In this document: piece by piece, positions 25,491 through 34,325 of the stretch
How the letters are laid out: each line of letters starts with the position of its first letter
Position numbering within the stretch: position 1 is the first letter of the stretch
Source of the DNA: Lachnoclostridium sp. An118
GTDB lineage: Bacteria > Bacillota > Clostridia > Lachnospirales > Lachnospiraceae
Direction: 5' to 3'
Assembly: GCF_002160985.1 (NCBI RefSeq)
Contig: NZ_NFLQ01000012.1
Coordinates: 43,531-107,530 of the forward strand
Length of the DNA stretch: 64,000 nucleotides
Notes under the pieces: generated by a model
Told to the model about the DNA's origin: nothing
The model's input: only the letters and a program-made list of their open reading frames with translations
Database searches by the model: none
Translations under genes and position numbers: made by a program

Positions 25491-25886
25491 TTATTTTGTA
25501 TTCTTTTTTAAACAATCGCCACAGGTTCCGTAGAACAGAGCCGTGTGATGGTCTATACATCCATCAAAACACTTTTCGGCAAGTTTGTCAATGGAATCTA
25601 AGGGGTCCATCTTCAAATCTATCACCCTGCCGCAGGAGGTACATATTACATGATAATGCGGACTGGTCACCGCATCAAATCGGTCGCCGCCGTCCGGTGT
25701 GGTGATCTTCGTGATCTCTCCGATGTCGGCGAGCAGGTTCAGGTTGCGGTAGACAGTTCCCAGACTGATGCGGGGAAATTCTTCGCGCACATGCATGTAG
25801 ACAGTGTCAGCGGTAGGATGTTCTTTTGTGCCTGCAAGAAATTCCTTGATAGCCTCCCTCTGCCGGCTGTATTTCAGAGTTGCCAT
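25491..25886 (-). CDS. Fur-family metal-dependent repressor, PerR-like
   Basis: 131 residues. A winged helix (about 1-80; SRQREAIKEFLAG, ISLGTVYRNLNLLADIGEI recognition helix region) is joined to the dimerisation domain, with the metal-binding SPHYHVICTSCG and the second structural-zinc pair CGDC near the C-terminus. Length and adjacent rubrerythrins favour PerR (peroxide sensing) over Fur, but this cannot be settled from sequence. AGGAGG lies 7 bases before ATG 25886; the longer in-frame start lacks one. A TGATAAT-N-ATTACTG element just downstream of its promoter suggests autoregulation. Confidence 0.87.
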   Translation of the reverse strand: MATLKYSRQREAIKEFLAGTKEHPTADTVYMHVREEFPRISLGTVYRNLNLLADIGEITKITTPDGGDRFDAVTSPHYHVICTSCGRVIDLKMDPLDSIDKLAEKCFDGCIDHHTALFYGTCGDCLKKNTK

Positions 25887-25943
25887 ATGCCAGCCTCCTT
25901 CCTGTATAAATTTATAAAATGCTCCAGCAGTCACTAATAATAA

Positions 25944-25958
25944 TGATAATGATTACTG
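25944..25958. promoter_or_regulatory. Candidate Fur/PerR box of the regulator gene
   Basis: TGATAAT, one base, ATTACTG resembles the 7-1-7 Fur/PerR box; it lies between the -10 and the start codon. Confidence 0.5.
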
Positions 25959-25965
25959 TAATTTT

Positions 25966-25993
25966 ATTATAGCATTCCTGCCTGAAAAGTCAA
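25966..25993 (-). promoter_or_regulatory. Promoter of the Fur/PerR-like gene
   Basis: Minus strand TTGACT (25993-25988), 16-base spacer, TATAAT (25971-25966). Confidence 0.65.
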
Positions 25994-26097
25994 TCAGAAA
26001 ATAAATGTGTAACAATTTGTAACATTTATCGACAGAAAGTCTGTGGGAGATTAAGAAAAACATAATAATATAGTGCTCAAAATGCAGGGACACTGTG

Positions 26098-26126
26098 TTG
26101 ACAAACGGTTGCCGCACTGATATAAT
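26098..26126 (+). promoter_or_regulatory. Promoter of the NlpC/P60 gene
   Basis: Consensus TTGACA (26098-26103), 17-base spacer, consensus TATAAT (26121-26126); one of the strongest promoters in the window. Confidence 0.85.
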
Positions 26127-26204
26127 CTTATCGTAACATTTGTAACAATTCTGTAATATTTACAAAAGATAAGAAAACATAAACAAGAAGTTAGGAGGCT
26201 GTTT

Positions 26205-27146
26205 ATGAAGTTATCTTTTAAAAGAGGATTGTTCATCGTTACTTTGACTGGAGTGATCTCAATTTCCGGGGAGAAGGCGGAGGCGTCTGACAGAACGGCA
26301 GAGATGTCCCTGCCCGGAGTGGGAATTGAGGCGGTGCTGGATGGCTGCAGTGCGTCTGACAGAGAGATAGACGTGGAGAGCTATCTCGTGCCGAGTGAAA
26401 AGGGTGAGTATTCAAATATGGCGTTCGCAAACGTCAGTACAGATACTTTTCTGTTTGTGCGGAGCGAACCAACGACACAGAGCGAATGGGTTGGAAAGCT
26501 GTACACGGATTACGCGGCAAAAGTCACAGGTCCTGTGGGTGAGTGGACGAAGATCGAGAGCGGGTCCGTCAGCGGCTATGTGTACACGCAGTACATTATA
26601 ATAGGAAACAACGCACAGCAGAAGGCCCAGGAGCTGATACAGTCCTCTGAAGGCCGGAGCGAGGAGAGCGCCTTTCAGTACGCGGTCTCCAGGCAGGAGG
26701 AAGAGGAGAGGCTCGCGCGGGAGGCGGCGGAGGCGGCAGCCGCTCAGGCGGAGGCCGAAAGACAGGCCGCCGAGGCGGCGGCTCAGGCCCGGTCGGCCCA
26801 GGCGGGGACAGGGCAGGCCATTGTGGATTACGCCTGCCAGTTTATCGGAAATCCCTATGTATGGGGAGGGACAAGCCTGACAAACGGTGCGGACTGCTCC
26901 GGATTTGTGCAGTCCGTATACGCGCATTTCGGCATCAGCCTTCCCCGGACCACCTGGGACCAGGAGTATGCCGGCACAGCGGTCAGCTATGACCAGGCCA
27001 TGCCCGGAGACCTGATCCTGTACGAGGGACATGTGGGGATCTACATGGGAGACGGGCAGATCGTAAATGCTATCAATCCCTCCAAGGGGATTGGCGTGAT
27101 ACCCGCCACCTGCATGCAGATCAAGACGGTGCGCAGAGTCATATAA
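26205..27146 (+). CDS. Secreted SH3 - NlpC/P60 peptidoglycan endopeptidase
   Basis: 313 residues. Short N-terminal hydrophobic segment (probable signal), an SH3_3 wall-binding domain (about 78-140: TDTFLFVRSEPTTQSEWVGK), an Ala/Glu/Gln-rich helical linker (about 165-205) and a C-terminal NlpC/P60 domain with catalytic Cys in ADCSGFVQSVY and His in YEGHVGIYMG; Asn of IVNAINP takes the third polar position. Such enzymes cut gamma-D-Glu to diamino-acid bonds in the wall. AGGAGG precedes ATG 26205; a consensus promoter upstream and a terminator downstream make it a single-gene unit. Confidence 0.9.
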   Translation: MKLSFKRGLFIVTLTGVISISGEKAEASDRTAEMSLPGVGIEAVLDGCSASDREIDVESYLVPSEKGEYSNMAFANVSTDTFLFVRSEPTTQSEWVGKLYTDYAAKVTGPVGEWTKIESGSVSGYVYTQYIIIGNNAQQKAQELIQSSEGRSEESAFQYAVSRQEEEERLAREAAEAAAAQAEAERQAAEAAAQARSAQAGTGQAIVDYACQFIGNPYVWGGTSLTNGADCSGFVQSVYAHFGISLPRTTWDQEYAGTAVSYDQAMPGDLILYEGHVGIYMGDGQIVNAINPSKGIGVIPATCMQIKTVRRVI

Positions 27147-27159
27147 AGGAGAACGGTAC

Positions 27160-27199
27160 AAAAAGCCGGGCAGAGCGCGACATGCTCCGCCCGGTTTTT
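27160..27199 (+). terminator. Terminator of the NlpC/P60 gene
   Basis: AAAAAGCCGGGCAGAGC...GCTCCGCCCGG followed by TTTTTG. Confidence 0.85.
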
Positions 27200-27332
27200 G
27201 TGACTGAGGGATACCCCTGTCACTGCCGGATGGTAAACATAGGGATAATTTTATTATGTCACACTCCGAAAATCGAAATCATGTGCAATTTACACAAATT
27301 TGTAAAATGCTGTAAAAAAATGGAAAAAACAC

Positions 27333-27412
27333 TTATCCAAGTTATCCACAGAAAAAAACATGAAAAAGGTGGAAAAATCGAAGTTTTTGAAAACTTATCC
27401 ACATTATCCACA
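27333..27412 (+). promoter_or_regulatory. Cluster of DnaA-box-like 9-mers in an AT-rich intergenic region
   Basis: TTATCCAAG (27333-27341) abuts TTATCCACA (27342-27350), and TTATCCACA (27395-27403) abuts TTATCCACA (27404-27412). Three of four are perfect DnaA boxes, all on one strand, within 27200-27560 of AT-rich non-coding DNA. No dnaA or dnaN is nearby, so this is more likely a DnaA-titrating or regulatory site than the origin. Confidence 0.6.
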
Positions 27413-27563
27413 TCGAAATCCCCCATTTTGGTGGATTACTTATGGTAAACAAAAGAACGCATGTTTTGTGGAGAAATGATAAAAATTTGTTTTTGTCGAA
27501 AAAGCGGGGATGGAAACTTGACAAACAAATAACCAGAATTTTACGAGAAATTAATTTTAAATG

Positions 27564-27592
27564 TTTACACAATGGGGCAAAGCGGATATAAT
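27564..27592 (+). promoter_or_regulatory. Promoter of the DUF1858 gene
   Basis: TTTACA (27564-27569), 17-base spacer, TATAAT (27587-27592). Confidence 0.75.
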
Positions 27593-27628
27593 AAGGAATA
27601 CCGAAAGATAAAGGAGGCGTAACAGAAC

Positions 27629-27829
27629 ATGGTAACAAAGGAAATGACTATCGGCGAAGTGCTGAACATCAATATGGATATCGCACCGATCCTCATGGAA
27701 ATCGGAATGCACTGCCTGGGCTGTCCTGCATCACAGGGGGAGTCACTGGAAGAAGCAGCAATGGTACATGGCATTGACGCAGATTTACTGGTAGAGAAGA
27801 TCAATGCATTTCTGAAGGCAAATGCATAG
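27629..27829 (+). CDS. DUF1858 small protein
   Basis: 66 residues, essentially all one DUF1858 domain: [20 protein letters not shown], then [18 protein letters not shown] and a C-terminal helix. The conserved Cys-x2-Cys (CLGC) is typical; related to the ScdA/RIC N-terminal domain, where it is thought to help in iron-sulfur or redox chemistry. Function of the stand-alone form is unknown. AAAGGAGG precedes the ATG; own promoter and terminator. Confidence 0.88.
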   Translation: MVTKEMTIGEVLNINMDIAPILMEIGMHCLGCPASQGESLEEAAMVHGIDADLLVEKINAFLKANA

Positions 27830-27869
27830 GGACTTATCAAGCCCGTCTGAGAAATATATTTGAGATGCA

Positions 27870-27917
27870 AAGAACGGAAGGTGCCGGCTGGACCGGAACC
27901 TTCCGTTCTTCTTTTTT
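27870..27917 (+). terminator. Terminator of the DUF1858 gene
   Basis: AAGAACGGAAGGT / ACCTTCCGTTCTT stem followed by CTTTTTTG; the convergent MecA-like gene ends 18 bases beyond its arms. Confidence 0.85.
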
Positions 27918-27927
27918 GCTTTCATTT

Positions 27928-28659
27928 TTAAATCTCCGCCAGCTGCTGCACGGCGTCGCCCGACACCAGCATCTCGCAGTGCTCCTCGAGGAACGCCAGG
28001 GAGGCGCTGGACGCCTTCTCCAGAGAGCCGTACTCGGAGAGCATGTTGCAGATCCTGTTGAAATCCCTTGTCTTCAGGTCTGACTGTGTCAGTACAAGGA
28101 TGTAGAGGTCTGCCTTCTGGTCTTTGTATAATGTGTTGGAACCGAAATAGATGGATTTCAGCAGATGGGCTGCCTGGATCACCTGGTCCATGGTCTCAAA
28201 GGAGAAGAAACGGAGTGTGGGCTTCTTTTCTTCCCCGGCCGTATCTGCGGAAGGCTTCTCCGACAGGGCGGAAACGCTTTCCTTTACTTTGCCGATCAGG
28301 TTCAGAAGCTCCTCTGCCCCCTCAAGCTTCTCAAGAGCGCTTTCTTTTGCGGACTCCCAGTCACCTCCGGGTGAGGGAGCGAATTTAGAAAATCTGGTAT
28401 CCAGTTCCTCCGGATCCTCGACCTTCGTGATTATCAGCACGATAGAGTCAGCCGACGCAGGTATCGCCTCTATCATAAGAGGGATATCATCTGCCTCAAA
28501 GCCGAACTCGAATGCCGCCTGTTGCATCATGTCATGGAAAAGTGATTTTGCTTTTTCAGTTCCGTAGGCTAACTCGCTGAGCTGGAGCTGCCGGGCTGCC
28601 AGATCGGCACGGGTAAGAGTGCATCGGATCTGGTTGTCGTTGATCTTCTCAATCTTCAT
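27928..28659 (-). CDS. MecA-like adaptor protein
   Basis: 243 residues. The N-terminal part (MKIEKINDNQIRCTLTRADLAARQL, core KINDNQIRCTLTRADL) and the C-terminal ferredoxin-like domain (about 150-240) match MecA/NegA adaptors, which deliver substrates such as ComK to ClpCP in Bacillus and affect competence and sporulation. Start ATG 28659 has GGAAGTGA upstream; the longer frame would begin in the ncRNA promoter region. No clpC nearby. Substrate in this organism unknown. Confidence 0.82.
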   Translation of the reverse strand: MKIEKINDNQIRCTLTRADLAARQLQLSELAYGTEKAKSLFHDMMQQAAFEFGFEADDIPLMIEAIPASADSIVLIITKVEDPEELDTRFSKFAPSPGGDWESAKESALEKLEGAEELLNLIGKVKESVSALSEKPSADTAGEEKKPTLRFFSFETMDQVIQAAHLLKSIYFGSNTLYKDQKADLYILVLTQSDLKTRDFNRICNMLSEYGSLEKASSASLAFLEEHCEMLVSGDAVQQLAEI

Positions 28660-28730
28660 AGTATCACTTCCTTTTTCACAGTATAGCATAAGGGATAAGT
28701 CAAGTTCAATAAAATAAAAATAAAAAAAGC

Positions 28731-28759
28731 TTGCGTCAACATAATGGCTGGTGTATAAT
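28731..28759 (+). promoter_or_regulatory. Promoter of the candidate ncRNA
   Basis: TTGCGT (28731-28736), 17-base spacer, TATAAT (28754-28759), predicting a 5' end near 28766. Confidence 0.65.
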
Positions 28760-28765
28760 ACACTC

Positions 28766-29020
28766 ACAGAAATTAGTATTCCCATTTCACTTATTCTTAG
28801 AATGGATCTGCAGGGTCAGATTTATTTATCAGAGATTTTCAGGACAAGATCAGGTAACCAGTCAACCATTTATTTTCCAAAAAAGTCAGAAGAGATAAGC
28901 TTTTATCCAATCTACAGATTTTGATCAGATCTGTCATCCGTGTGACAGGCCAGGATTTTCAGCAGGAGCAGGTCCGAAGGACAGCGGCGCGGCTGTTGAG
29001 AATACGGTTTCTGTGAGAAG
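28766..29020 (+). ncRNA. Candidate structured non-coding RNA, about 250 nt
   Basis: The predicted 5' end (28766) falls inside ACAGAAA, which pairs with TTTCTGT (29008-29014); next, GTATTC (28776-28781) pairs with GAATAC (29000-29005). Thus the RNA ends close into a terminal stem, as in 6S RNA or large SRP RNA. Internal hairpins include TGTCA/TGACA (28932-28947) and ACAGC/GCTGT (28981-28996). GAAGGCC (29017-29023) and GGCCTTC (29060-29066), followed by CGTTGTTTTT, could terminate it. I could not match a named family; a 6S-like RNA or a leader of the small gene at 29139 are the alternatives. Confidence 0.5.
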
Positions 29021-29138
29021 GCCTATCCTGATATATCACGCACTTCCAAGAGGAGACGGGCCTTCCGTTGTTTTTGTCATATTCCATTTTATGCGGCGGG
29101 CGGAAAAAGTTTCGCCCAGGCAGAAAAAGGAGGCAGCT

Positions 29139-29360
29139 ATGCCGGTGGATACAAAGGAATTTCAGGAGCTGTTCAGAGAGCTGAACGGCTACGAGAAAAA
29201 GGGAGTATACATAGAGCTTGAGGGGAAACCGGCAAGCCCGACACAGATTGTACAGGCGCATATGCTGAGGGAGGACTCCGGCTATATGCGGGATTATGTG
29301 CTCAACGAGGAGGGAGATCTGAAAGCGCTGTACTTCGATCATATCGACAGGGAAAAGTAG
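29139..29360 (+). CDS. Small conserved-looking protein, function unknown
   Basis: 73 residues, mostly charged and soluble: VDTKEFQELFRELNGYEKKG at the N-terminus, then a strand-helix region ending LKALYFDHIDREK. No cysteines, no signal or membrane segment. I do not recognise a named family with certainty. AAGGAGG lies 6 bases before ATG 29139, a strong translation signal, whereas the longer open frame upstream overlaps the candidate ncRNA and its terminator. It is followed within 120 bases by the GH18 gene on the same strand. Confidence 0.7.
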   Translation: MPVDTKEFQELFRELNGYEKKGVYIELEGKPASPTQIVQAHMLREDSGYMRDYVLNEEGDLKALYFDHIDREK

Positions 29361-29480
29361 ACAATAGAAAGACCGTACACTGCGGACACCCCTCGCAAAA
29401 GTCTTGAAAATGTCGAAATATATAATGACGTGTGCCTGAAACATTGGTATAATAATGTATATGTGTGTGGGAGGTGCAGC

Positions 29481-31280
29481 ATGGATCAGAGACGCAGAAG
29501 GAGAAGACCTGCGCGCGGGCGGAAGCAGTCAAGGCGCAGAAGGAAGAGAAATCTCATCCTGAAGACAGGATTTTTCATTATAGTGATCATAGCGGCTGTT
29601 GCAGCGTTCTTTTTGTGGAGGCGGTATGGCCCTTCGGATGAACAGGCTGACAGGAATGGATATTATGGAATAGAAAGTGATGGTCAGCTGGCTATTGTCG
29701 TGAATAATGAAGTGCTTGAACCAAGGGGGATGCTCTCTGACGGAAGAGCCTACGTGGAGTACGCCATCGTGCGGGACTACATCAACTCGAGGTTCTACTG
29801 GGATCCAGGTGAGAACGTGCTGCTCTACACCCTTCCCACTGACACGGTCAGCGTGGGTGTGGGGGCCAGCGAGTATACTCTCGCAAATCAGAAAACGAGC
29901 ACAGACTACGTCATTTTGCGGACAGAGGGAAGTACAGCGTACATTGCGCTTGATTTTGTGGCTCAGTACACGGATATGTCCTACGAAGTCTTCACCGACC
30001 CGGACAGAGCGGTCGTGGTGACAGAGACGGAAGAGACAGTGGCAGAAGTGAAGAGAGACACCCAGGTGCGCTATCAGGGCGGGGTGAAGAGCCCCATCCT
30101 GACAGAGGTCTCCAAGGGGGACACAGTGGCAGTCATCGAGGATGAGGGCGACTGGAAGAAGGTGCGCACCCAGGATGGTTTCATCGGATATGTGAAGCAG
30201 AACAGGCTCAGGAACGAGGAAAAGACAACATACGACAGAAGCTTTGAGGAGCCTGTGTACACTAATATTTCAGAAGACTACGTGATCAACATGGCATGGC
30301 ACAATGTGACCAACTCCGACGCCAACAGCAGCGTCCTGGAGATGATCGCCAGCACCAAGGGGCTGACTACCATAGCCCCCACCTGGTTCCACGTGGCCGA
30401 CACGTCCGGGAACCTGGAGTCCATCGCCAGCTCGGAGTATGTGAACTATGCCCATCAGTCCAACATCGAGGTGTGGGCGGCTATCCGGGATTTCGACGGG
30501 GGCATCAGCTCCCAGGAGGAGTCCTACGCGCTGCTCTCCAGCACCTCCAGCAGGACAAATCTCATCAACCAGCTGATGGCGGCTGTGTTCCAGACCGGGA
30601 TCGACGGCATCAATGTGGACTTTGAGATGATATCGGAGGAGTGCGGCGAGCACTACATCCAGTTCATCCGGGAGCTGTCCGTGCAGTGCAGGAAGAACAA
30701 CATCGTGCTCTCCGTGGACAACTATGTCCCGCAGAACTACAACCAGCAGTATCACCGGGAGGAGCAGGGCGTTGTGGCGGATTATGTGGTCATCATGGGA
30801 TACGACGAGCACTACGGCGGGTCCCCCGAGGCGGGCTCAGTGGCTTCCTACGACTTTGTGAAGGCGGGTATTGAGAACACGCTGAAAGAGGTCCCGGCGG
30901 AGAAGGTGATCAATGCGGTACCTTTCTTCACGAGAGTGTGGGAGGAGACGCCCAAGACGGAGGAGGAGATTGCCGCCGCCCAGGGCACAGATGCCGCTGA
31001 GTACACTATGAATGTGACCAGCACTGCCTACGGAATGGCGGACGCCAGAGCCGTGGTGGAGCAGGCGGGAGCCCAGATCACGTGGGATGAGACCACTCAG
31101 CAGAACTACGCTACCTGGGAGGCGAACGGCGTCACCTACGAGGTGTGGCTTGAGGACGCCCAGTCCCTGGAGCCGAGGCTGAAGCTCATGAAGGACTATG
31201 GACTGGCCGGGACAGCCGCATGGCGTCTGGGACAGGAGACATCGGACATCTGGGAGCTGATACTGCAGTATGTCAATTAA
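29481..31280 (+). CDS. Membrane-anchored SH3 - glycoside hydrolase family 18 protein
   Basis: 599 residues. A very basic N-terminal tail (about 27 residues rich in Arg), a membrane helix (TGFFIIVIIAAVAAFFLW), a beta-rich stalk (about 60-190), an SH3 domain (about 193-246) and a GH18 barrel (about 275-599). The GH18 DxxDxE motif is intact as DGINVDFE (about residue 373-380), with the last Glu as acid catalyst; YDEHYGG is the conserved active-site loop. Similar proteins (SleL/YaaH relatives) act on muropeptides in spores or on wall glycans. GGAGG lies 6 bases before ATG 29481. Confidence 0.9.
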   Translation: MDQRRRRRRPARGRKQSRRRRKRNLILKTGFFIIVIIAAVAAFFLWRRYGPSDEQADRNGYYGIESDGQLAIVVNNEVLEPRGMLSDGRAYVEYAIVRDYINSRFYWDPGENVLLYTLPTDTVSVGVGASEYTLANQKTSTDYVILRTEGSTAYIALDFVAQYTDMSYEVFTDPDRAVVVTETEETVAEVKRDTQVRYQGGVKSPILTEVSKGDTVAVIEDEGDWKKVRTQDGFIGYVKQNRLRNEEKTTYDRSFEEPVYTNISEDYVINMAWHNVTNSDANSSVLEMIASTKGLTTIAPTWFHVADTSGNLESIASSEYVNYAHQSNIEVWAAIRDFDGGISSQEESYALLSSTSSRTNLINQLMAAVFQTGIDGINVDFEMISEECGEHYIQFIRELSVQCRKNNIVLSVDNYVPQNYNQQYHREEQGVVADYVVIMGYDEHYGGSPEAGSVASYDFVKAGIENTLKEVPAEKVINAVPFFTRVWEETPKTEEEIAAAQGTDAAEYTMNVTSTAYGMADARAVVEQAGAQITWDETTQQNYATWEANGVTYEVWLEDAQSLEPRLKLMKDYGLAGTAAWRLGQETSDIWELILQYVN

Positions 31281-31387
31281 AATAAAAACAGTCTGAAGAA
31301 GGCATTAATAAGCGCCCTCTGGCAGGCATATACTATAGACGTATCTGGAAACGATATCTCTGGTATATGCGGACAGGGGGTGCTTTT

Positions 31388-32071
31388 TTGCTGAAAAGGA
31401 TCATGGAGCTTTTGTTTGCTCTGGCCGTGCTGGCCGGGCTTCTCTTTGCCGGGGATAAGGTCCGGACCTATGTCAGCGTGCAGCAGGAAAATGTCAGGAG
31501 AAATCTGGTGGTCCTGGATCCGGGACACGGCGGGAAGGACCCCGGGAAGGTGGGGGCGGATGAGGAGCTGGAAAAGGATATCAACCTGGCCATCTCCCTG
31601 AAGGTGAGGGAGAAGCTGGAAGAAGACGGGATGGAGGTGGTGATGACAAGGGAGGAGGATGTCATGCTGTCGGACGGGGACGCGGACAACAAGAAGCTGG
31701 AGGACCTGAACAGCCGGATCGACATCATCAATGAGCAGCAGCCTGCCATCGCTGTCAGCATCCACCAGAACAGCTATTCCGACCCGGCGGTAAGGGGAGC
31801 CCAGGTCTTCTACTTCACCCACTCGGACAAGGGGAAGCAGGCGGCGGAGGCTCTGCAGAAGGAGCTGCTGGAATTTGACCAGGAAAATACAAGGGATATC
31901 AAGGCCAATGACACCTACTATCTGCTGAAAAAGACGGAGGTACCCACCGTGATCGTAGAGTGCGGTTTCCTCTCCTGTCCAGGGGAGGCGGAGCTGCTGA
32001 CGGACGAGGCGTACCAGGAGGAGCTGGCCGGGGCTATCGCCAAAGGGATTGAAAGCTGGGTGGTAAAATAG
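31388..32071 (+). CDS. cwlD: N-acetylmuramoyl-L-alanine amidase (Amidase_3), CwlD-like
   Basis: 227 residues. N-terminal membrane segment, then an Amidase_3 domain with zinc ligands His in LDPGHGGKDPG, the Glu of EKDINLAIS, His in VSIHQNSYSDP, and catalytic Glu in IVECGFLSCPGE. Size matches CwlD, which makes muramic-delta-lactam in the spore cortex; the window's many sporulation genes support this but other Amidase_3 roles are possible. The start is TTG 31388, with AGGGGGTG upstream. The preceding 100 bases hold the inverted GCATATAC/GTATATGC and a weak sigmaF/G-like promoter. Confidence 0.85.
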   Translation: MLKRIMELLFALAVLAGLLFAGDKVRTYVSVQQENVRRNLVVLDPGHGGKDPGKVGADEELEKDINLAISLKVREKLEEDGMEVVMTREEDVMLSDGDADNKKLEDLNSRIDIINEQQPAIAVSIHQNSYSDPAVRGAQVFYFTHSDKGKQAAEALQKELLEFDQENTRDIKANDTYYLLKKTEVPTVIVECGFLSCPGEAELLTDEAYQEELAGAIAKGIESWVVK

Positions 32072-32096
32072 GCCGATTGATGCTATAATAAAGGGC

Positions 32097-33146
32097 ATGA
32101 AGACAAGAGTAGAAAAAATAGACAGAGAACAAATGAATATGGATATCATACGTGCAGCCGGTCATATCCTGGAGCAGGGCGGACTGGTTGCATTTCCTAC
32201 GGAAACGGTGTACGGACTGGGAGCCAACGCCCTGGACGAGGAGGCGGCCAGAAAGACCTACGCGGCCAAGGGGCGGCCGTCGGACAATCCGCTCATTGTC
32301 CATATCGCTGACCTGAAGGATTTGTACCCCATCGCGGGGAAGGTGCCCCAAAAGGCGGTGACTCTGGCAGAGAAATTCTGGCCGGGCCCCCTGACCATGA
32401 TCTTTGACAAGAGCGGACTCGTCCCCCACGGGACAACAGGGGGGCTGGAGACTGTGGCTGTGCGCATGCCGGATGACGCCGCGGCACTCGCCCTTATCCG
32501 GGCGGCAGGCGGCTACGTGTCGGCGCCAAGCGCCAACACATCGGGGAGACCTAGCCCTACGACAGCCGGCCATGTGCTGGACGACCTGGACGGCAGGATC
32601 GACATGATCCTGGACGGAGGCCCGGTCCACATCGGTGTGGAGTCCACCATCGTGGATATGACAGTGGACCCGCCCATGATCCTGCGGCCGGGAGCTGTCA
32701 CAAAGGAGATGCTGGAGGAGACAGTGGGCGAAGTGGCCGTGGACCACACGATACTCGCGGCAGACAGCAAGACGCCGCCCAAGGCACCCGGGATGAAGTA
32801 CCGCCACTATGCACCCAGGGCGGAGATGACGGTGGTGGAAGGCCCCCTCGAGCGGGTGGTGGACAAGATATCTGAACTGTCTGCAGCCCGGGAGGAGGAG
32901 GGGCACCGCACGGGGATCATAGCCACCCGGGAGACCATGCACAGGTACAGCGGCAAAAATGTAAAGTGTATAGGAACAAGGGAGGATGAGAGTACAGTGG
33001 CCGCCAATCTGTATGCTATCCTTCGGGACTTTGATGATGACGGGACAGAATTTATATACAGTGAAGCATTTGCGTCTGACGGGATCGGGAGCGCTGTCAT
33101 GAACCGCCTCCTGAAGGCCGCGGGGCATCATGTGATAAATGTTTAA
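32097..33146 (+). CDS. ywlC: Threonylcarbamoyl-AMP synthase (Sua5/YwlC)
   Basis: 349 residues: TsaC/YrdC domain (about 10-205; [57 protein letters not shown]) plus the C-terminal Sua5 domain (about 225-349, beginning [16 protein letters not shown]). It makes threonylcarbamoyl-AMP from threonine, bicarbonate and ATP for t6A37 in tRNA. A TATAAT (32082-32087) ends only 9 bases before ATG 32097 and there is no clear ribosome site, so the mRNA may be nearly leaderless, or ATG 32133 is used. Confidence 0.95.
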   Translation: MKTRVEKIDREQMNMDIIRAAGHILEQGGLVAFPTETVYGLGANALDEEAARKTYAAKGRPSDNPLIVHIADLKDLYPIAGKVPQKAVTLAEKFWPGPLTMIFDKSGLVPHGTTGGLETVAVRMPDDAAALALIRAAGGYVSAPSANTSGRPSPTTAGHVLDDLDGRIDMILDGGPVHIGVESTIVDMTVDPPMILRPGAVTKEMLEETVGEVAVDHTILAADSKTPPKAPGMKYRHYAPRAEMTVVEGPLERVVDKISELSAAREEEGHRTGIIATRETMHRYSGKNVKCIGTREDESTVAANLYAILRDFDDDGTEFIYSEAFASDGIGSAVMNRLLKAAGHHVINV

Positions 33147-33166
33147 AAGTGCAGGAGGAAAAAAGA

Positions 33167-33796
33167 ATGTCAAATGTGTACGTAATGGATCATCCGCTGA
33201 TCCAGCATAAGATCGGACTGCTCCGGAGAGAGGAGACAGGCTCCAGGGATTTCAGGGCCCTTGTGGGGGAGATTGCCATGCTCATGTGCTATGAGGCGAC
33301 GAGAGACCTGAAGCTGGAGGATGTGAAGATCACCACTCCCATCTGTGAGACCACAGCCAAACAGCTGGAGGGGAAGAAGCTGGCCATCGTCCCCATCCTC
33401 AGGGCGGGCATCGGTATGGTGGAGGGCATGCTTGCCCTGATACCGGCGGCCAAGGTGGGACATATCGGCCTGTACCGGGACCCCGAGACGCTGGAGCCGG
33501 TGGAGTACTACTGCAAGCTGCCGGCAGACTGTGACGAGAGGGAGGTCTTCGTGGTGGACCCGATGCTGGCTACAGGCGGCTCCTGCGCGGCGGCCATCGA
33601 GCTTTTGAAGGCAAAGGGAGTAAAGAAGATCCGTTTCCTGTGTACCATCGCCGCGCCCGAGGGCGTGGAGAGGATGCGCAGAGAGCACCCGGATGTAGAC
33701 CTCTACATCGGAGCCCTGGACGACCATCTGAACGACCACGGTTACATTGTGCCCGGCCTTGGCGATGCGGGAGACCGTATTTTCGGGACAAAATAG
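33167..33796 (+). CDS. upp: Uracil phosphoribosyltransferase
   Basis: 209 residues, the usual length. Salvages uracil to UMP with PRPP. The PRPP-binding motif is [18 protein letters not shown], uracil-binding loop [13 protein letters not shown], and substrate loop [14 protein letters not shown] lies 9 bases before ATG 33167, 20 bases after the Sua5 gene. In other Firmicutes the order Sua5/ywlC to upp is also seen (ywlC-...-upp region of B. subtilis), supporting one operon. Confidence 0.97.
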   Translation: MSNVYVMDHPLIQHKIGLLRREETGSRDFRALVGEIAMLMCYEATRDLKLEDVKITTPICETTAKQLEGKKLAIVPILRAGIGMVEGMLALIPAAKVGHIGLYRDPETLEPVEYYCKLPADCDEREVFVVDPMLATGGSCAAAIELLKAKGVKKIRFLCTIAAPEGVERMRREHPDVDLYIGALDDHLNDHGYIVPGLGDAGDRIFGTK

Positions 33797-33836
33797 GAGA
33801 GCTGGATGTCAGGGGAGCGGAACAGGAGGCATTTTT

Positions 33837-34325
33837 ATGGCGAATAAGAGAGAAGATTATATAAGCTGGGATGAGTATTTTATGGGAGTCGCGATCCTGT
33901 CCGGGCAGCGGTCCAAGGACCCCAATACCCAGGTGGGATGCTGTATCGTGAGCCAGGATAATAAGATTTTGTCCATGGGCTACAACGGACTTCCCATAGG
34001 CTGTTCAGACGAGGAGTTTCCCTGGAACAGAGAGGGGGACGATCCCCTGGAGACCAAGTATGTATACACGGTCCACAGCGAGCTCAATGCCATCCTTAAC
34101 TACAGAGGAGGCAGCCTGGAGGGAGCCAAGCTGTATGTGTCCCTCTTTCCCTGCAACGAGTGCGCCAAGGCGATCATCCAGAGCGGGATAAAGGAAGTCA
34201 TCTATGACTGCAACAAATACAAGGGGACCCCGTCCGTGTCTGCATCCATGAGGATGTTCGACGCGGCCGGAGTCAAATACCATCCCTACCGGAGGACCGG
34301 AAGGAAGATCCAGATCGAGCTCTAG
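33837..34325 (+). CDS. dCMP deaminase (ComEB-like)
   Basis: 162 residues. Cytidine/deoxycytidylate deaminase fold with zinc motifs His-x-Glu in VHSELNAIL and PCNEC (Cys-x2-Cys). Converts dCMP to dUMP for thymidylate synthesis. AGGAGG lies 6 bases before ATG 33837. It follows upp by 40 bases, forming a pyrimidine-salvage operon. Its last four bases overlap the convergent small gene. Confidence 0.93.
   Translation: MANKREDYISWDEYFMGVAILSGQRSKDPNTQVGCCIVSQDNKILSMGYNGLPIGCSDEEFPWNREGDDPLETKYVYTVHSELNAILNYRGGSLEGAKLYVSLFPCNECAKAIIQSGIKEVIYDCNKYKGTPSVSASMRMFDAAGVKYHPYRRTGRKIQIEL

Noticed and set aside
22295..27412. Chromosomal replication origin
   Set aside because: DnaA boxes are present, but there is no dnaA, dnaN or rpmH and no obvious unwinding element arrangement; kept only as DnaA-box clusters.
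28920..29020. SRP (4.5S-like) RNA
   Set aside because: AGGTCCGAAGGACAGC resembles the helix-8 region superficially, but the canonical GGAAGGAAGCAG internal loop is absent.
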